Shown one piece after another: positions 8,091 through 17,426 of a stretch of DNA of 64,000 nucleotides (positions are counted from its first letter, which is position 1; each line of letters opens with the position of its first letter). The stretch is from the NCBI RefSeq assembly GCF_003144095.1, contig NZ_NSKH01000023.1, forward strand, positions 1,260,938 to 1,324,937, given 5' to 3'. A model generated the notes under the pieces. It searched no databases and was not told where the DNA came from. It worked only from the letters and a program-made list of their open reading frames with translations. A program made the position numbers and the translations under genes. The stretch is from Streptomyces sp. ICBB 8177. Lineage in GTDB: Bacteria > Actinomycetota > Actinomycetes > Streptomycetales > Streptomycetaceae.

Positions 8091-8227
8091 GTCCGCTTCC
8101 CGTCGCCGACGCCACGGCCGGAGCCCGACGACTCCCGCCGACAGCCGGAGCCCGAAGGCTCCCGCCCCTTCAATCTCGCGCGTGCGGCGGCGTACGCAAA
8201 GAGGCCGTCCGTCCCGGGCGCGGCCGG

Positions 8228-9268
8228 TCAGCCCTCGCCGTGAGCGCCGTGACCACCGCAACCGCCCGGACCACCAGGTCCGTCGCCCTCCCCGAACGCG
8301 TCCAGCAGCCGGTCGGCGGCCAGGGTAGCGGTCAACGTGCCCTCCCTGACCCGCTGTTCGAGCTCGGGAACCAGGCGGCGCACCGCCGGGTGCTCGCGCA
8401 TCCGGGTCAGCAGCCGCTCGTGCACCATCGCCCAGGTCCACGCCACCTGCTGGTCACGGCGCTTGGCGGCCAGACGCCCGGTGGACTCCAGCAGCGTGCG
8501 GTGCTGCTCCAGCCGCTCCCACAACGCGTCCAGGCCGCTGCCCTCGCGCGCGCTGCAGGTGAGCACCGGGGGAGTCCAGGCCGCGTCCACCGGCTGCATC
8601 AGCCGCAGTGCGCCCGCCAGTTCACGCGCGGCCGCCTTCGCGTCGCGCTCGTGAGGACCGTCCGCCTTGTTGACGGCGACGACGTCGGCGAGTTCCAGCA
8701 CGCCCTTCTTGATGCCCTGCAACTGGTCGCCGGTCCTGGCCAGGGTGAGCATCAGGAAGGTGTCCACCATGCCGGCCACGGCGGTCTCCGACTGGCCCAC
8801 GCCCACGGTCTCCACCAGCACCACGTCGTAGCCGGCGGCTTCCACCACCACCATGGTCTCCCGGGTCGCCCGGGCCACCCCGCCCAGCGTCCCCGAACTC
8901 GGCGAGGGCCGCACGAACGCCGCCGGGTCCACCGCCAGCCGCTCCATCCGGGTCTTGTCGCCCAGGATGGAACCGCCGGTACGGGACGAGGACGGGTCCA
9001 CCGCCAGCACCGCCACCCGGTGGCCCATGCCGGTCAGCAACGTGCCCAGGGCGTCGATGAACGTCGACTTGCCGACCCCCGGCACACCCGTGATGCCGAT
9101 CCTGCGGGCCCGACCGGCGTGCGGCAGCAGCTCGACCAGGAGCTGCTGCGCGAGCCCGCGGTGGTCCGGCCTGCTGGACTCCACCAGCGTGATGGCCCGC
9201 GCCACCTGCGCGCGCGAGCCGTCCAGCACACCCTTGACGTACGCGTCGAGATCGATCACCCGCGCCAT
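8228..9268 (-). CDS. meaB: MeaB GTPase, methylmalonyl-CoA mutase chaperone
   Basis: A 346-residue G3E-family GTPase that guards methylmalonyl-CoA mutase by gating adenosylcobalamin loading and repair. Walker A 'GVPGVGKST' at 61-69, the family stretch '[20 protein letters not shown]' (from about 88), switch region '[10 protein letters not shown]' and guanine motif 'NKAD' (about 199-202). The C-terminus ends in a Gly/His tail ([12 protein letters not shown]), plausibly metal binding but variable in the family. It follows mutB by four bases and is the last gene of the mutA-mutB-meaB unit. Confidence 0.95.
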   Translation of the reverse strand: MARVIDLDAYVKGVLDGSRAQVARAITLVESSRPDHRGLAQQLLVELLPHAGRARRIGITGVPGVGKSTFIDALGTLLTGMGHRVAVLAVDPSSSRTGGSILGDKTRMERLAVDPAAFVRPSPSSGTLGGVARATRETMVVVEAAGYDVVLVETVGVGQSETAVAGMVDTFLMLTLARTGDQLQGIKKGVLELADVVAVNKADGPHERDAKAAARELAGALRLMQPVDAAWTPPVLTCSAREGSGLDALWERLEQHRTLLESTGRLAAKRRDQQVAWTWAMVHERLLTRMREHPAVRRLVPELEQRVREGTLTATLAADRLLDAFGEGDGPGGPGGCGGHGAHGEG

Positions 9269-9272
9269 GCGA

Positions 9273-11501
9273 TCACAACTCGTGACCGAGCGCGGCGGCC
9301 AGATCCGTCAGCAGGTCGTAGGCCGCGTCCGGGATCACCGTGCCCGGCGGGAAGACCGCGGCGGCGCCCATCTCCTTGAGCGGCTCCACGTCCTGCGGCG
9401 GGATCACGCCGCCCACGACGATGGTGATGTCGTCGCGGCCCGCCCGCGCCAGCTCCTCGCGCAGCGCCGGCACCAACGTCAGATGGCCCGCCGCCAGCGA
9501 CGAGACCCCCACGATGTGCGCGTCGGCCTCCACCGCCTGCCGCGCGACCTCCGCGGGCGTCTGGAACAGCGGGCCGACGTCCACGTCGAAGCCCAGGTCG
9601 GCGAAGGCGGTGGCGATCACCTTCTGGCCGCGGTCGTGACCGTCCTGCCCCATCTTGGCGACCAGGATGCGCGGCCTGCGGCCCTCCGCCTCCTCGAACG
9701 CCTCCACCAGCTTGCGGGTGCGCTCCACCCCGGGCGAGGTCCCCGCTTCGTCTCGGTACACACCGGAGATGGTACGGATCTGGCCCGCGTGGCGGCCGTA
9801 CACCTTCTCCAGGGCGTCGGAGATCTCGCCGACCGTCGCCATCGCACGGGCCGCGTCCACCGCGAGCGCCAGCAGATTGCCTTCCAGGCCGTCCCCGGAG
9901 GGGCCCTGCTCGGCGGCCCTGGTCAGCGCGCGCAGCGCGTCCTGGCAGGCGGCCTCGTCGCGTTCGGCCCGCAGCCTGCGCAGCTTCTCGATCTGCTGGG
10001 CGCGCACCGAGGAGTTGTCCACCTTGAGCACGTCGATCTGCTCGTCGGACTCCACCCGGTACTTGTTGACGCCGATCACCGGCTGGCGCCCGGAGTCGAT
10101 GCGCGCCTGGGTGCGCGCCGCGGCCTCCTCGACGCGCAGCTTGGGAATCCCCGCGTCGATCGCCTCGGCCATGCCGCCCGCCGCCTCGACCTCCTGGATG
10201 TGCTGCCAGGCCCGCCGCGCCAGGTCGTAGGTGAGGCGCTCGACGTACGCGCTGCCGCCCCACGGGTCGATCACCCGGCAGGTGCCCGACTCCTGCTGGA
10301 GCAGCAGCTGGGTGTTGCGGGCGATGCGCGCGGAGAAGTCGGTGGGCAGCGCCAGCGCCTCGTCCAGCGCGTTGGTGTGCAGCGACTGGGTGTGGCCCTG
10401 GGTCGCCGCCATCGCCTCCACGCAGGTGCGGGTGACGTTGTTGAAGACGTCCTGCGCGGTCAGCGACCAGCCCGAGGTCTGCGAATGGGTGCGCAACGAA
10501 AGGGACTTGGGGTTCTTCGGGTCGAACCCCTTCACCAGCTTCGCCCACAGCAGCCGCGCCGCGCGCAGCTTGGCGACCTCCATGAAGAAGTTCATGCCGA
10601 TCGCCCAGAAGAACGACAGCCGCGGCGCGAACGCGTCCACGTCCAGCCCCGCGCCCAGGCCCGCCCGCAGGTACTCCACACCGTCCGCGAGCGTGTAGGC
10701 CAGCTCCAGGTCGGCCGTGGCCCCGGCCTCCTGGATGTGGTAGCCGGAGATGGAGATCGAGTTGTAGCGCGGCATCCTGCGCGAGGTGTACGCGAAGATG
10801 TCGGAGATGATCCGCATCGACGGCTGCGGCGGATAGATGTAGGTGTTGCGGACCATGAACTCCTTGAGGATGTCGTTCTGGATGGTCCCCGCCAGCATCG
10901 TAGGCGGCACGCCCTGCTCCTCGGCCGCCACGATGTACAGCGCCAGCACCGGCAGCACCGCGCCGTTCATCGTCATCGACACGCTCATGCGGTCCAGCGG
11001 GATGCCGTCGAACAACTGCCGCATGTCGTAGATCGAGTCGATCGCCACGCCCGCCATGCCGACGTCACCGGTCACCCGGGGGTGGTCGCTGTCGTAGCCG
11101 CGGTGCGTCGGCAGGTCGAACGCCACCGACAGGCCCTTTTGACCCGCCGCCAGGTTGCGCCGGTAGAACGCGTTGGACTCCTCGGCGGTCGAGAATCCCG
11201 CGTACTGCCGGATCGTCCAGGGCTGGTTGACGTACATCGTCGGGTACGGGCCGCGGAGGTAGGGCGCGATGCCCGGATAGGTGCCAAGGAAGTCGAGCCC
11301 GGCCAGGTCGTCCGCGGTGTACAGCGGCTTGACGCCGATGCCCTCGGGCGTCTCCCACACCAGGTCCTGCGGCCCCTTGCCGGTCGCCTCGGCGACCGCG
11401 TCACGCCACTGGCCGGCATCGGTCCCGGGCGCGTCGCCGTCGAGCGGGACGTCGCAGAAGTCCGGGATGGAGGCCGGCTGTCCGGCACTGCCCTGCATCA
11501 C
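9273..11501 (-). CDS. mutB: Methylmalonyl-CoA mutase large (alpha) subunit
   Basis: A 742-residue catalytic subunit converting methylmalonyl-CoA to succinyl-CoA, feeding or draining the polyketide extender pool in actinomycetes. It has the N-terminal TIM-barrel ('[13 protein letters not shown]', '[19 protein letters not shown]', '[17 protein letters not shown]') and a C-terminal B12-binding domain with base-off motif DGHDRG (620-625, cobalt ligand His622) and 'VGGVIPP'. Length is normal. Start is GTG 11501 or ATG 11498; the former overlaps the mutA stop by four bases, giving coupling. Confidence 0.97.
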   Translation of the reverse strand: MMQGSAGQPASIPDFCDVPLDGDAPGTDAGQWRDAVAEATGKGPQDLVWETPEGIGVKPLYTADDLAGLDFLGTYPGIAPYLRGPYPTMYVNQPWTIRQYAGFSTAEESNAFYRRNLAAGQKGLSVAFDLPTHRGYDSDHPRVTGDVGMAGVAIDSIYDMRQLFDGIPLDRMSVSMTMNGAVLPVLALYIVAAEEQGVPPTMLAGTIQNDILKEFMVRNTYIYPPQPSMRIISDIFAYTSRRMPRYNSISISGYHIQEAGATADLELAYTLADGVEYLRAGLGAGLDVDAFAPRLSFFWAIGMNFFMEVAKLRAARLLWAKLVKGFDPKNPKSLSLRTHSQTSGWSLTAQDVFNNVTRTCVEAMAATQGHTQSLHTNALDEALALPTDFSARIARNTQLLLQQESGTCRVIDPWGGSAYVERLTYDLARRAWQHIQEVEAAGGMAEAIDAGIPKLRVEEAAARTQARIDSGRQPVIGVNKYRVESDEQIDVLKVDNSSVRAQQIEKLRRLRAERDEAACQDALRALTRAAEQGPSGDGLEGNLLALAVDAARAMATVGEISDALEKVYGRHAGQIRTISGVYRDEAGTSPGVERTRKLVEAFEEAEGRRPRILVAKMGQDGHDRGQKVIATAFADLGFDVDVGPLFQTPAEVARQAVEADAHIVGVSSLAAGHLTLVPALREELARAGRDDITIVVGGVIPPQDVEPLKEMGAAAVFPPGTVIPDAAYDLLTDLAAALGHEL

Positions 11502-13387
11502 GCCACTCCCAACTGGTCGAGGACGGCGGACAGTACGGCCGCCGCGTCACCGCCCGCGAAGACGAACTCGTCAACTCCCGCGCGTTCCAAGGCGCCTTGC
11601 AGCTCGCCCGGCCGCCCCGCGAGGAACACCCGCTGCGCACCGGCCGACCTGAGCGCCCCGGCGACCGCCTCGGCCTCCTGCGCGTACAGCGCGTCGCTGG
11701 AACACAGGCACGCCACCCGGGCGCCGCTGCGCGCGAACGCCTCCGCCGCCGAGGCCGCGTCCACCGTCACCGGGTCGTGCACCGGCTGGATGCCGCCCGC
11801 CTGGAAGAGGTTGGACGCGAAAGTCACCCGGGTGGTGTGGGCCGCCGCCGGACCGAGCGCGGCCAGGAAGATCGCGGGCCGCTGCCCGGTCGCCGCCAGG
11901 TGCGCGTCGGACCGCGCCCGCAGCGCCTCGAACGCCTCGTCGCGCCGGACCCTCGGCAGCCCGCCCGCAGGGCCCGTCGGCGCGGGCTCGCGCACGACCG
12001 GCTGCTCGGCCAGCAGCGGGAACTCGCTGACGCCGGTGATGGGTTCGCGCCGCCGGGCCAGCCTGCCGGAACGCTCCCGCCAGGCCGACTCCAGGCGCTC
12101 GGCGACCAGCCCGGTCCGCAGCGCAGACTCCTGGCCTCCGGCCCGTTCGATCTCCTGGAACCACGCCCAGGCCGCCCGCGCCAGTTCGTCGGTGAGCCGC
12201 TCGACGTACCAGGAACCGCCCGCCGGATCGATGACCCGCGACAGGTGCGACTCCTCGACGAGGATGGAGGAGGTGTTGCGCGCTATGCGCCGGGCGAAGG
12301 CGTCCGGCAGGCCGATCGCTTCGTCGAACGGCAGCACGGTCACAGCGTCCGCGCCGCCCACCCCGGCGCCCAGGCAGGCCACCGTCGTGCGCAGCATGTT
12401 CACCCACGGGTCGCGCCGCGTCATCATCACCGGCGAGGTCACCGCGTGCTGCCGCTGCGCGCCCGAGCCCGGCGCCGCCCCGGACACCTCGGCGACCCGC
12501 GACCACAACCGCCGCGCCGCGCGCAGCTTCGCGATGGTCAGGAACTGGTCGGCGTCCGCCGCGTAACGGAACTCCAGCTGCCCGCACGCCGCGTCCACCG
12601 AAAGCCCGGCCTGCGTCAGCAGCCGCAGGTAGGCGACGCCGGTGGCGAGGGAGCAGCCCAGCTCCTGCGCGGGCGAGCCACCCGCCTCGTGGTACGGCAT
12701 CGCGTCCACCGTCAGCGCGCGCACACCGGGGTACGCGTCCAGGCACCGCTGCGCGAGCCGGCCCGCGGTCCGCGAGTGCTCCGCGATCCGGTCGTGGCGG
12801 CCGGTGCGCGCGGCCAGGCCCAGCGGATCCGCGCCCAGATTGCCGAGCGCGGCGGATCCCGGCACCTCACGCTCGCCGTACAGCGCCAGCAGTGCCTCGG
12901 CCGCCGCCTCGAACTCCTCGCCCGCCTCCAGCACGACCGGGGCCAGGTCGAGATAGACGCCGTCCAGCGCCCTCGGCAGGTCCGCGACCGCGAGCCCGGC
13001 GGCACCGGTGACCAGCCACAGGGAGGTCGCGCCGTTCTCCAGGTCGGCGAGCACGGCCGCGTTGGCCCGCTCGGGATCGGGGTCCACGTGCCGCTGGCGT
13101 ACGTCCCAGCCTGCGGCCGTGGTGCCGTCCGGCCGTCCGCCGCGCAGATACGGCGGGAACCCGGGGAAGCCCGGATCCGCCCCCGTGCCGTCCTCGGCCG
13201 CGTACAGCGGACCGGTGACCAGCGCGTCCTGGAGCCTGGTGGCCAGTGCGTCTTCCGCCGCCGTGCCCGACACGTCGTCCTTACCCGCCTTGCGCAGCAC
13301 GCCTTCGACGAGGCGCTGCCACTGCTCGCGGGTGGCTTCGGGGAAGTCGGCGGCCAGGGAAAGCCCGTCGTCGGGTAGGACCGTCAT
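11498..13387 (-). CDS. mutA: Methylmalonyl-CoA mutase small (beta) subunit
   Basis: A 629-residue paralogue of MutB that forms the structural half of the mutase heterodimer. It keeps the barrel layout ('[20 protein letters not shown]', '[20 protein letters not shown]') but the C-terminal cobalamin domain lacks DGHDRG, as expected for the non-catalytic subunit. It is the first gene of the operon. No ribosome site precedes the ATG; TAGCCT (minus strand, 13394-13399) lies exactly six bases upstream, which suggests a leaderless transcript. Confidence 0.96.
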   Translation of the reverse strand: MTVLPDDGLSLAADFPEATREQWQRLVEGVLRKAGKDDVSGTAAEDALATRLQDALVTGPLYAAEDGTGADPGFPGFPPYLRGGRPDGTTAAGWDVRQRHVDPDPERANAAVLADLENGATSLWLVTGAAGLAVADLPRALDGVYLDLAPVVLEAGEEFEAAAEALLALYGEREVPGSAALGNLGADPLGLAARTGRHDRIAEHSRTAGRLAQRCLDAYPGVRALTVDAMPYHEAGGSPAQELGCSLATGVAYLRLLTQAGLSVDAACGQLEFRYAADADQFLTIAKLRAARRLWSRVAEVSGAAPGSGAQRQHAVTSPVMMTRRDPWVNMLRTTVACLGAGVGGADAVTVLPFDEAIGLPDAFARRIARNTSSILVEESHLSRVIDPAGGSWYVERLTDELARAAWAWFQEIERAGGQESALRTGLVAERLESAWRERSGRLARRREPITGVSEFPLLAEQPVVREPAPTGPAGGLPRVRRDEAFEALRARSDAHLAATGQRPAIFLAALGPAAAHTTRVTFASNLFQAGGIQPVHDPVTVDAASAAEAFARSGARVACLCSSDALYAQEAEAVAGALRSAGAQRVFLAGRPGELQGALERAGVDEFVFAGGDAAAVLSAVLDQLGVA

Positions 13388-13701
13388 GGGGAAAGGCTAG
13401 GGGAGACGCCGTTGGCGCAGCAGTTGCCATGGCTGTGACCTTCCCCTCTTCCGGCACGTGGTCGAACGCCGTGACCTGGCGGAGTGAGGGAGAGCAGTCG
13501 GGGGGATGCGGGCCGTTCGCGACATAGCGGGCGGCCTGCGGCGGGGGCACTTCGGCGACGCTTCGGGGGCGTACGGGAGTGCGTGCGGAGTCGTACGTGC
13601 GCGGATGTGCATGGTGGGCGCCGGGCGGGGCGCGGACGCCGGCGCGTGCGGCCGGACGCCGCGCTCCGTGCCCGTCGTCGTCCTGCCGTTCAGGCCGTCC
13701 C
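13388..13701. other. Intergenic region between mutA and ketosynthase
   Basis: About 310 bases. Apart from a probable mutA -10 box (TAGCCT, 13394-13399 minus) I see nothing: open frames show no coding bias. It also carries the 3' flank of the ketosynthase gene, without an obvious hairpin terminator. Confidence 0.5.
13394..13399 (-). promoter_or_regulatory. Probable -10 box of leaderless mutA
   Basis: TAGCCT on the minus strand, six bases before the ATG at 13387; the same distance is seen before several other genes in this window that lack ribosome sites. The -35 region is weak. Confidence 0.45.
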
Positions 13702-14949
13702 TCAGCCCGGTGTCGTCGTGCGGGTCGTGTCGGTGATGACGAGTGAGACGTTCTGCCCGCCGAAGCCGAAGGAGTTGGTGAGCACGGCCTCCTGGGGGAC
13801 GTCTCGTCGCTCGGCGACGACATCGAGGTCGATGTCGGGTCCGACGCCGGCCGTGGCGAGGTTACGGGTCGGCGGGATGACGCCGTGCTCCACACTGAGG
13901 ACGGCGACGAGCGCTTCGATCGCACCGGCCGCGCCGAAGAGATGGCCGAGTGCCGCCTTGGGGGCCGTCACGGTGGCGCGGCCGAAGACCTCCCGGATCG
14001 CACGCGCCTCGGCGACGTCACCGACCGGGGTTCCGGTGGCGTGGGCGTTGACGTGGCTGATCTGCTCGGGACGCAGGCCGGCTTGCGCGAGGGCCTTTCG
14101 CATGGCCGAGATCTGACCGGAACCGTCCGCGGCGGGCGCCGTGATGTGGTGGGCGTCGGCGGCGACGCCGGCTCCCGCCAGCACCGCGTGGACGCGCGCG
14201 CCCCGGGCGCCTGCGTGCTCGGCGCTTTCCAGCACCACGACAGCGGCGCCCTCACTGAGGACGAACCCGCTGCGGTCCGCGGCGAACGGCCGGGACGCGG
14301 ACGCGGGTTCGGCGGTGTGGCGCGACAGCGCTTGAGCCTGGGCGAAGCCGGCAACGGTGATCGGTGTGATCGCGGCCTCGGTCCCGCCCGCGATCACCAC
14401 GTCCGCCTCGCCGGCACGGATGAGCCTGGCCCCCAGCGCGATCGCCTCGGCGCCGGACGAGCACGCCGAGACCGGCGTGTACGCGCCGGCCCGCGCGCCG
14501 TATTCGATGCTGATCAGCGCCGCCGCCGCATTGGGCATGAGCATCGGGACCGTGCGTGGCGAGACGCGCCGCGTCCCGGCCGACTCCAGTACGTCGTCTT
14601 CCCTGAGCAGCGTCCCGACGCCCCCGATGCCCGTGCCGACAGCCGAGGCGAGCCGGTCCGGGTCCACCTCCGGCGTACCGGCGTCGGCCCAGGCTTCGGC
14701 CGCCGCGACCAGGGCCGCCTGCTGCGAGCGGTCGAGCCGCCTGGCCCGCACCGGCGGCAGCGCCCCGGCGGGGTCGGTCGCCATCGTCCCCGCGACGATG
14801 CCGGGAAGGCCGGCGTCCTCGTGGCCGCGCAGGACGCCGCCGCGGATGCCGGACTCGCCGGCCAGCAGGGCGTCCCAGGTGGACGCCACGTCCGCCCCGA
14901 GCGGTGTGATCGCGCCGAGTCCGGTCACCACGACCTCAGTCCGGTGCAT
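13702..14949 (-). CDS. Orphan beta-ketoacyl-ACP synthase, FabF/KAS II type
   Basis: A 415-residue ketosynthase with a complete catalytic triad: Cys163 in 'VSACSSGAEA', His303 in 'NAHATGTPVGD' and His336 in 'KAALGHLFGAAG' (Lys331 conserved). The Cys context and length match FabF-like condensing enzymes. No acyl carrier protein, KAS III, chain-length factor or PKS gene is near, so it is a stand-alone gene. The ATG at 14949 has GAAGGG just upstream; a longer reading from 14979 would run through the operator. It is divergent from a TetR gene, with two identical operator motifs between them, so its expression is probably induced by a ligand of that repressor. Confidence 0.9.
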   Translation of the reverse strand: MHRTEVVVTGLGAITPLGADVASTWDALLAGESGIRGGVLRGHEDAGLPGIVAGTMATDPAGALPPVRARRLDRSQQAALVAAAEAWADAGTPEVDPDRLASAVGTGIGGVGTLLREDDVLESAGTRRVSPRTVPMLMPNAAAALISIEYGARAGAYTPVSACSSGAEAIALGARLIRAGEADVVIAGGTEAAITPITVAGFAQAQALSRHTAEPASASRPFAADRSGFVLSEGAAVVVLESAEHAGARGARVHAVLAGAGVAADAHHITAPAADGSGQISAMRKALAQAGLRPEQISHVNAHATGTPVGDVAEARAIREVFGRATVTAPKAALGHLFGAAGAIEALVAVLSVEHGVIPPTRNLATAGVGPDIDLDVVAERRDVPQEAVLTNSFGFGGQNVSLVITDTTRTTTPG

Positions 14950-14964
14950 GCCCTTCAACCCTTC

Positions 14965-14979
14965 TTGTATGCGATACAA
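14965..14979. promoter_or_regulatory. TetR operator copy 1
   Basis: TTGTATGCGATACAA, a perfect inverted repeat TTGTAT-N3-ATACAA, 16 bases upstream of the ketosynthase ATG. Confidence 0.85.
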
Positions 14980-14992
14980 GTGAACGCTGTTG

Positions 14993-15007
14993 TTGTATCA
15001 CATACAA
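14993..15007. promoter_or_regulatory. TetR operator copy 2, overlapping the tetR-like -10 box
   Basis: TTGTATCACATACAA, the same repeat 28 bp downstream of copy 1 (centre to centre). The -10 box TACAAT (15003-15008) of the tetR-like gene lies inside it, with GTGAAC at 14980-14985 as a possible -35 (17-base spacer), so binding would block the repressor's own promoter. Confidence 0.85.
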
Positions 15008-15014
15008 TTCCGGT

Positions 15015-15641
15015 GTGGAGAAGAAGCGAACCGAAGCCCGGCCACCGTCGGCTCGGCCGCGCGACCGCGGTCGCGCGACGAGGCACCGGCTGATCGAGGC
15101 GGCCGCACGGCTCTGCGCGGAGCGGCCCGGCGCCGAGGTGAGCGTCGCGGAGATCGCGAACGCGGCGGGCGCCTTCCCCAACCAGGTCACCTACTACTTC
15201 GGCTCCAAGGACTCGCTCCTCGTGCACGCCGCCTTCCTCGGGCTGCTGCACGACGCCCGGCGGATCGAACGCATCGGCCGCCAGGCCCCCGACGCGGCGA
15301 CATTCCGACGCAACATCGCCCGCGCCGTACTGGCCATGCCCTCGCTCCCGTCGGTCACGCGAGCACTCGCCTCAGGGATCTCCAAACCCGAACTCGCCCC
15401 CGTGGTCGACCAGCACCTCCAGTTGCTGTTCCGTCAGTCCGAGCGCTTCGTGAGCCGGCTCGTCGACAGCCGCGGCTGGAGCGCCCGACGACCGCTCAAC
15501 GTGGAGGCCAGGACGTTCTGGAGCACCGCGCTCGGTGCGGTGCTGCTGGTCCGCGCCGGGGCGCACGGCACCGTCGCCGAACTCGACCTCGCCGGAGCGT
15601 TGACCATCCACGACGGGCCCGGTCCCGCTCAGTCCGGCTGA
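15015..15641 (+). CDS. TetR family repressor, divergent from ketosynthase
   Basis: A 208-residue TetR protein: basic N-terminus, helix-turn-helix at about 20-66 ('VSVAEIANAAGAFPNQVTYYF'), and a helical sensor domain. It resembles the SACE_7040/AmtR-like group by its 'NQVTYYFGSKDSLL' motif, without certainty. Starts at GTG 15015 (GTG 15013 is out of frame); the -10 TACAAT ends six bases upstream, so the mRNA is probably leaderless. The two TTGTAT-N3-ATACAA sites next to it are the obvious binding sites and predict autoregulation. Confidence 0.9.
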   Translation: MEKKRTEARPPSARPRDRGRATRHRLIEAAARLCAERPGAEVSVAEIANAAGAFPNQVTYYFGSKDSLLVHAAFLGLLHDARRIERIGRQAPDAATFRRNIARAVLAMPSLPSVTRALASGISKPELAPVVDQHLQLLFRQSERFVSRLVDSRGWSARRPLNVEARTFWSTALGAVLLVRAGAHGTVAELDLAGALTIHDGPGPAQSG

Positions 15642-15792
15642 ACGGGCCGGCGACGCAGGCCCCCGCCGCCCGGGGGAAACCACCCCACCGAGCGGCATCC
15701 ACGAGTGGTTGCCGCGGTGGTGGCGCGGGCCGGCGGTGGTGCTGCGGCGGCACACTGGCGGGACCCACCGTCACGCGCGTTCGGGAGTCTCC

Positions 15793-16107
15793 ATGCCAGA
15801 GCCCTCCGCCAGGTCCCGCGAAGCGGACACCCGTCCGGCCGTCTGCGGCCACACGCACCTGTTCCCGGGGGCTCGCTGCCGTGTGCAGGGGTTGTCCGAC
15901 CCCCGTGCGTTCGCCGCGGACCCGTGGCCGGTCGAGCTGGATCTGCGCTTCTCGGACGGGGTGGTCGCCGACGCCGTACTGCGCACCGGCGGACCCGAGG
16001 GCGCGGTCCTCGTGGTCCCGCCCTACACCACGGGCGCCGGCACGTCGATCGACGGCCGCACCTGGACGATCCGGGAGTTCGCCGGGACAGGGGAGAGGTG
16101 GAGCTGA
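15793..16107 (+). CDS. Small conserved-looking hypothetical protein
   Basis: A 104-residue frame beginning at ATG 15793 with GGGAG six bases upstream. Third-position GC is coding-like. It contains two cysteines (CGHTHLFPGARC) and ends with 'TSIDGRTWTIREFAG'. I recall similar small unknown proteins in streptomycetes but cannot assign a family. No signal peptide or membrane segment. It lies between the TetR gene and the HTH module at 16.3 kb. Confidence 0.55.
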   Translation: MPEPSARSREADTRPAVCGHTHLFPGARCRVQGLSDPRAFAADPWPVELDLRFSDGVVADAVLRTGGPEGAVLVVPPYTTGAGTSIDGRTWTIREFAGTGERWS

Positions 16108-16237
16108 CCATCGGCCGGCACGCCTGTGCCTGAGCGGCATCCGGTCGGCGCCCACCGTGAATCCCCGGTTCCGTGCGGGTTCCGTACGGCGGCTTCCATC
16201 GGCCGAAACCCGTCAACTGGCGTGCGCGGTAAAGGGG

Positions 16238-16265
16238 ATGACATCGATGTGCTACCAGCTAGGAT
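16238..16265 (+). promoter_or_regulatory. Probable promoter of the EspR-like HTH gene
   Basis: ATGACA (16238-16243) and TAGGAT (16260-16265) separated by 16 bases, about 70 bases before the start at 16337. Both hexamers are near the vegetative consensus. The surrounding 230 bases (16108-16336) hold no gene. Confidence 0.5.
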
Positions 16266-16336
16266 GGATGGCCGGGTCGGTCGGGCGCGTGGTGGCCGGG
16301 GCCGGAGCGATCGGGACGGACCGAGGGAGGTGGCGG

Positions 16337-16798
16337 ATGGCTCCGCCGGAACCGACGGCGGCGACACCTCGCCCGCAGGCGTCGACGCTGGCCGAGAAGA
16401 TCGACGCGCTGTTCCGGGTCGTACGACGGCCCAACCACGAGCAGTTCAGCCACGAAGAGGTCGCCAAGGCCTGCCGCGAGGCGACCGGGGAGAGCTTCTC
16501 GGCGACCTACCTGTGGCAGTTGCGCACCGGCCGCCGGGACAATCCCACCAAACGCCATCTGGAGGCACTCGCCCAGTTCTTCCAGGTTCCCGTCGCCTAC
16601 TTCTTCGACGACGACCGCGGCGCCGCCGTCGCCAAGGAACTGGAACTGCTCGGTGCGCTGCGGGACGCCGGAGTGCGCAGCGTCGCGCTGCGCGCGGTGA
16701 ACCTCTCGCCCGAAGGCGTGGGCACCATCAGCGACATGATCGACGTGATCGCCCGCCGGGAGCGCGGCGGTGGTGGCACTCTGGGACCCGGCGACTGA
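16337..16798 (+). CDS. EspR-like / XRE helix-turn-helix regulator
   Basis: A 153-residue protein whose residues 17-95 resemble the DNA-binding half of M. tuberculosis EspR and related XRE regulators ('ATYLWQLRTGRRDNPTKRHLEALAQFFQVPVAYFFDDD'; the ~20-residue turn 'SATYLWQLRTGRRDNPTK' is the recognition part). The C-terminal part is helical and may dimerise. The ATG at 16337 has GAGGGAGG six bases upstream. It precedes an ImmA/IrrE-like gene and a polytopic membrane protein gene in the same direction; this three-gene order recurs in streptomycetes, as far as I recall, and has no assigned function. Confidence 0.85.
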   Translation: MAPPEPTAATPRPQASTLAEKIDALFRVVRRPNHEQFSHEEVAKACREATGESFSATYLWQLRTGRRDNPTKRHLEALAQFFQVPVAYFFDDDRGAAVAKELELLGALRDAGVRSVALRAVNLSPEGVGTISDMIDVIARRERGGGGTLGPGD

Positions 16799-16871
16799 GC
16801 GCGCTCCCGCGCTCGTCGGCCCGACCGGCGCGGGATCAGGCGCACTCGGCACGGCGGAAGAGGTACGGCGG

Positions 16872-17426
16872 GTGAGTACGGGTGGGCGCCTGCGCGCGCT
16901 GCGGGAAGGACGCCGGCTGAAGCTGCGGTGCCGGCAGACGGTGGACGCGCTCGAACTGCCGCGCCCGTTCGACGCGTTCGCCTTCATCGCCTCGCTGGCC
17001 CGGACCCGGGGCAGGCCGATCGAGCTGATACCGGTGACCGACCGCCCCCACACACCCTGCGGGCTGCTGGTCACCACCGACCGCGCGGACTGCATCCTCT
17101 ACGCGGCGGACACCACCCCCCTGCACCAGCAGCACATCCTGCTCCACGAAGCCGCCCACATCATCTGCGGCCACTACGACACCGCCCCGTCGGCCACCTC
17201 CGCCGCGCGGCTGCTCATGCCCAATCTGCCCCCGGCACTGGTCCAGCGGGTGCTGGGACGCACGGTCTACACCGAACCGCAGGAACGCGAGGCCGAACTC
17301 GTCGCCTCACTGATCCGTTGCCGGGCCGCCCGCGACGACGGACTGCGGCCACCGGCCCTCGTTCCGCGCAACCGGGTCGAGTCGCTGCTCAGCCCGACGG
17401 ACTGCCGGGGCGCGCACCGTGGTTGA
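16872..17426 (+). CDS. ImmA/IrrE-like HEAAH protein ('toxin component' family)
   Basis: A 184-residue protein (from GTG 16872, AAGAGG upstream) with the zinc-peptidase motif HEAAH at 92-96 and His101 a few residues on ('LLHEAAHIICGH'). Its N-terminal half ('RCRQTVDALELPRPFDAFAF') is helical, as in the family often labelled toxin component or ImmA/IrrE peptidase. ImmA and IrrE cleave or inactivate helix-turn-helix repressors, so the HTH protein encoded immediately upstream is the natural candidate partner. An alternative GTG at 16770 would overlap the upstream gene by 29 bases. Its stop overlaps the next start by eight bases. Confidence 0.8.
   Translation: MSTGGRLRALREGRRLKLRCRQTVDALELPRPFDAFAFIASLARTRGRPIELIPVTDRPHTPCGLLVTTDRADCILYAADTTPLHQQHILLHEAAHIICGHYDTAPSATSAARLLMPNLPPALVQRVLGRTVYTEPQEREAELVASLIRCRAARDDGLRPPALVPRNRVESLLSPTDCRGAHRG

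Noticed and set aside
8853..12566. 1237-codon open frame on the plus strand
   Set aside because: Antisense of meaB, mutB and mutA, all with clear motifs.
13506..13736. 76-codon frame in the mutA-ketosynthase gap
   Set aside because: Cys/Gly/Arg composition without bias or ribosome site, and it overlaps the ketosynthase end on the other strand.
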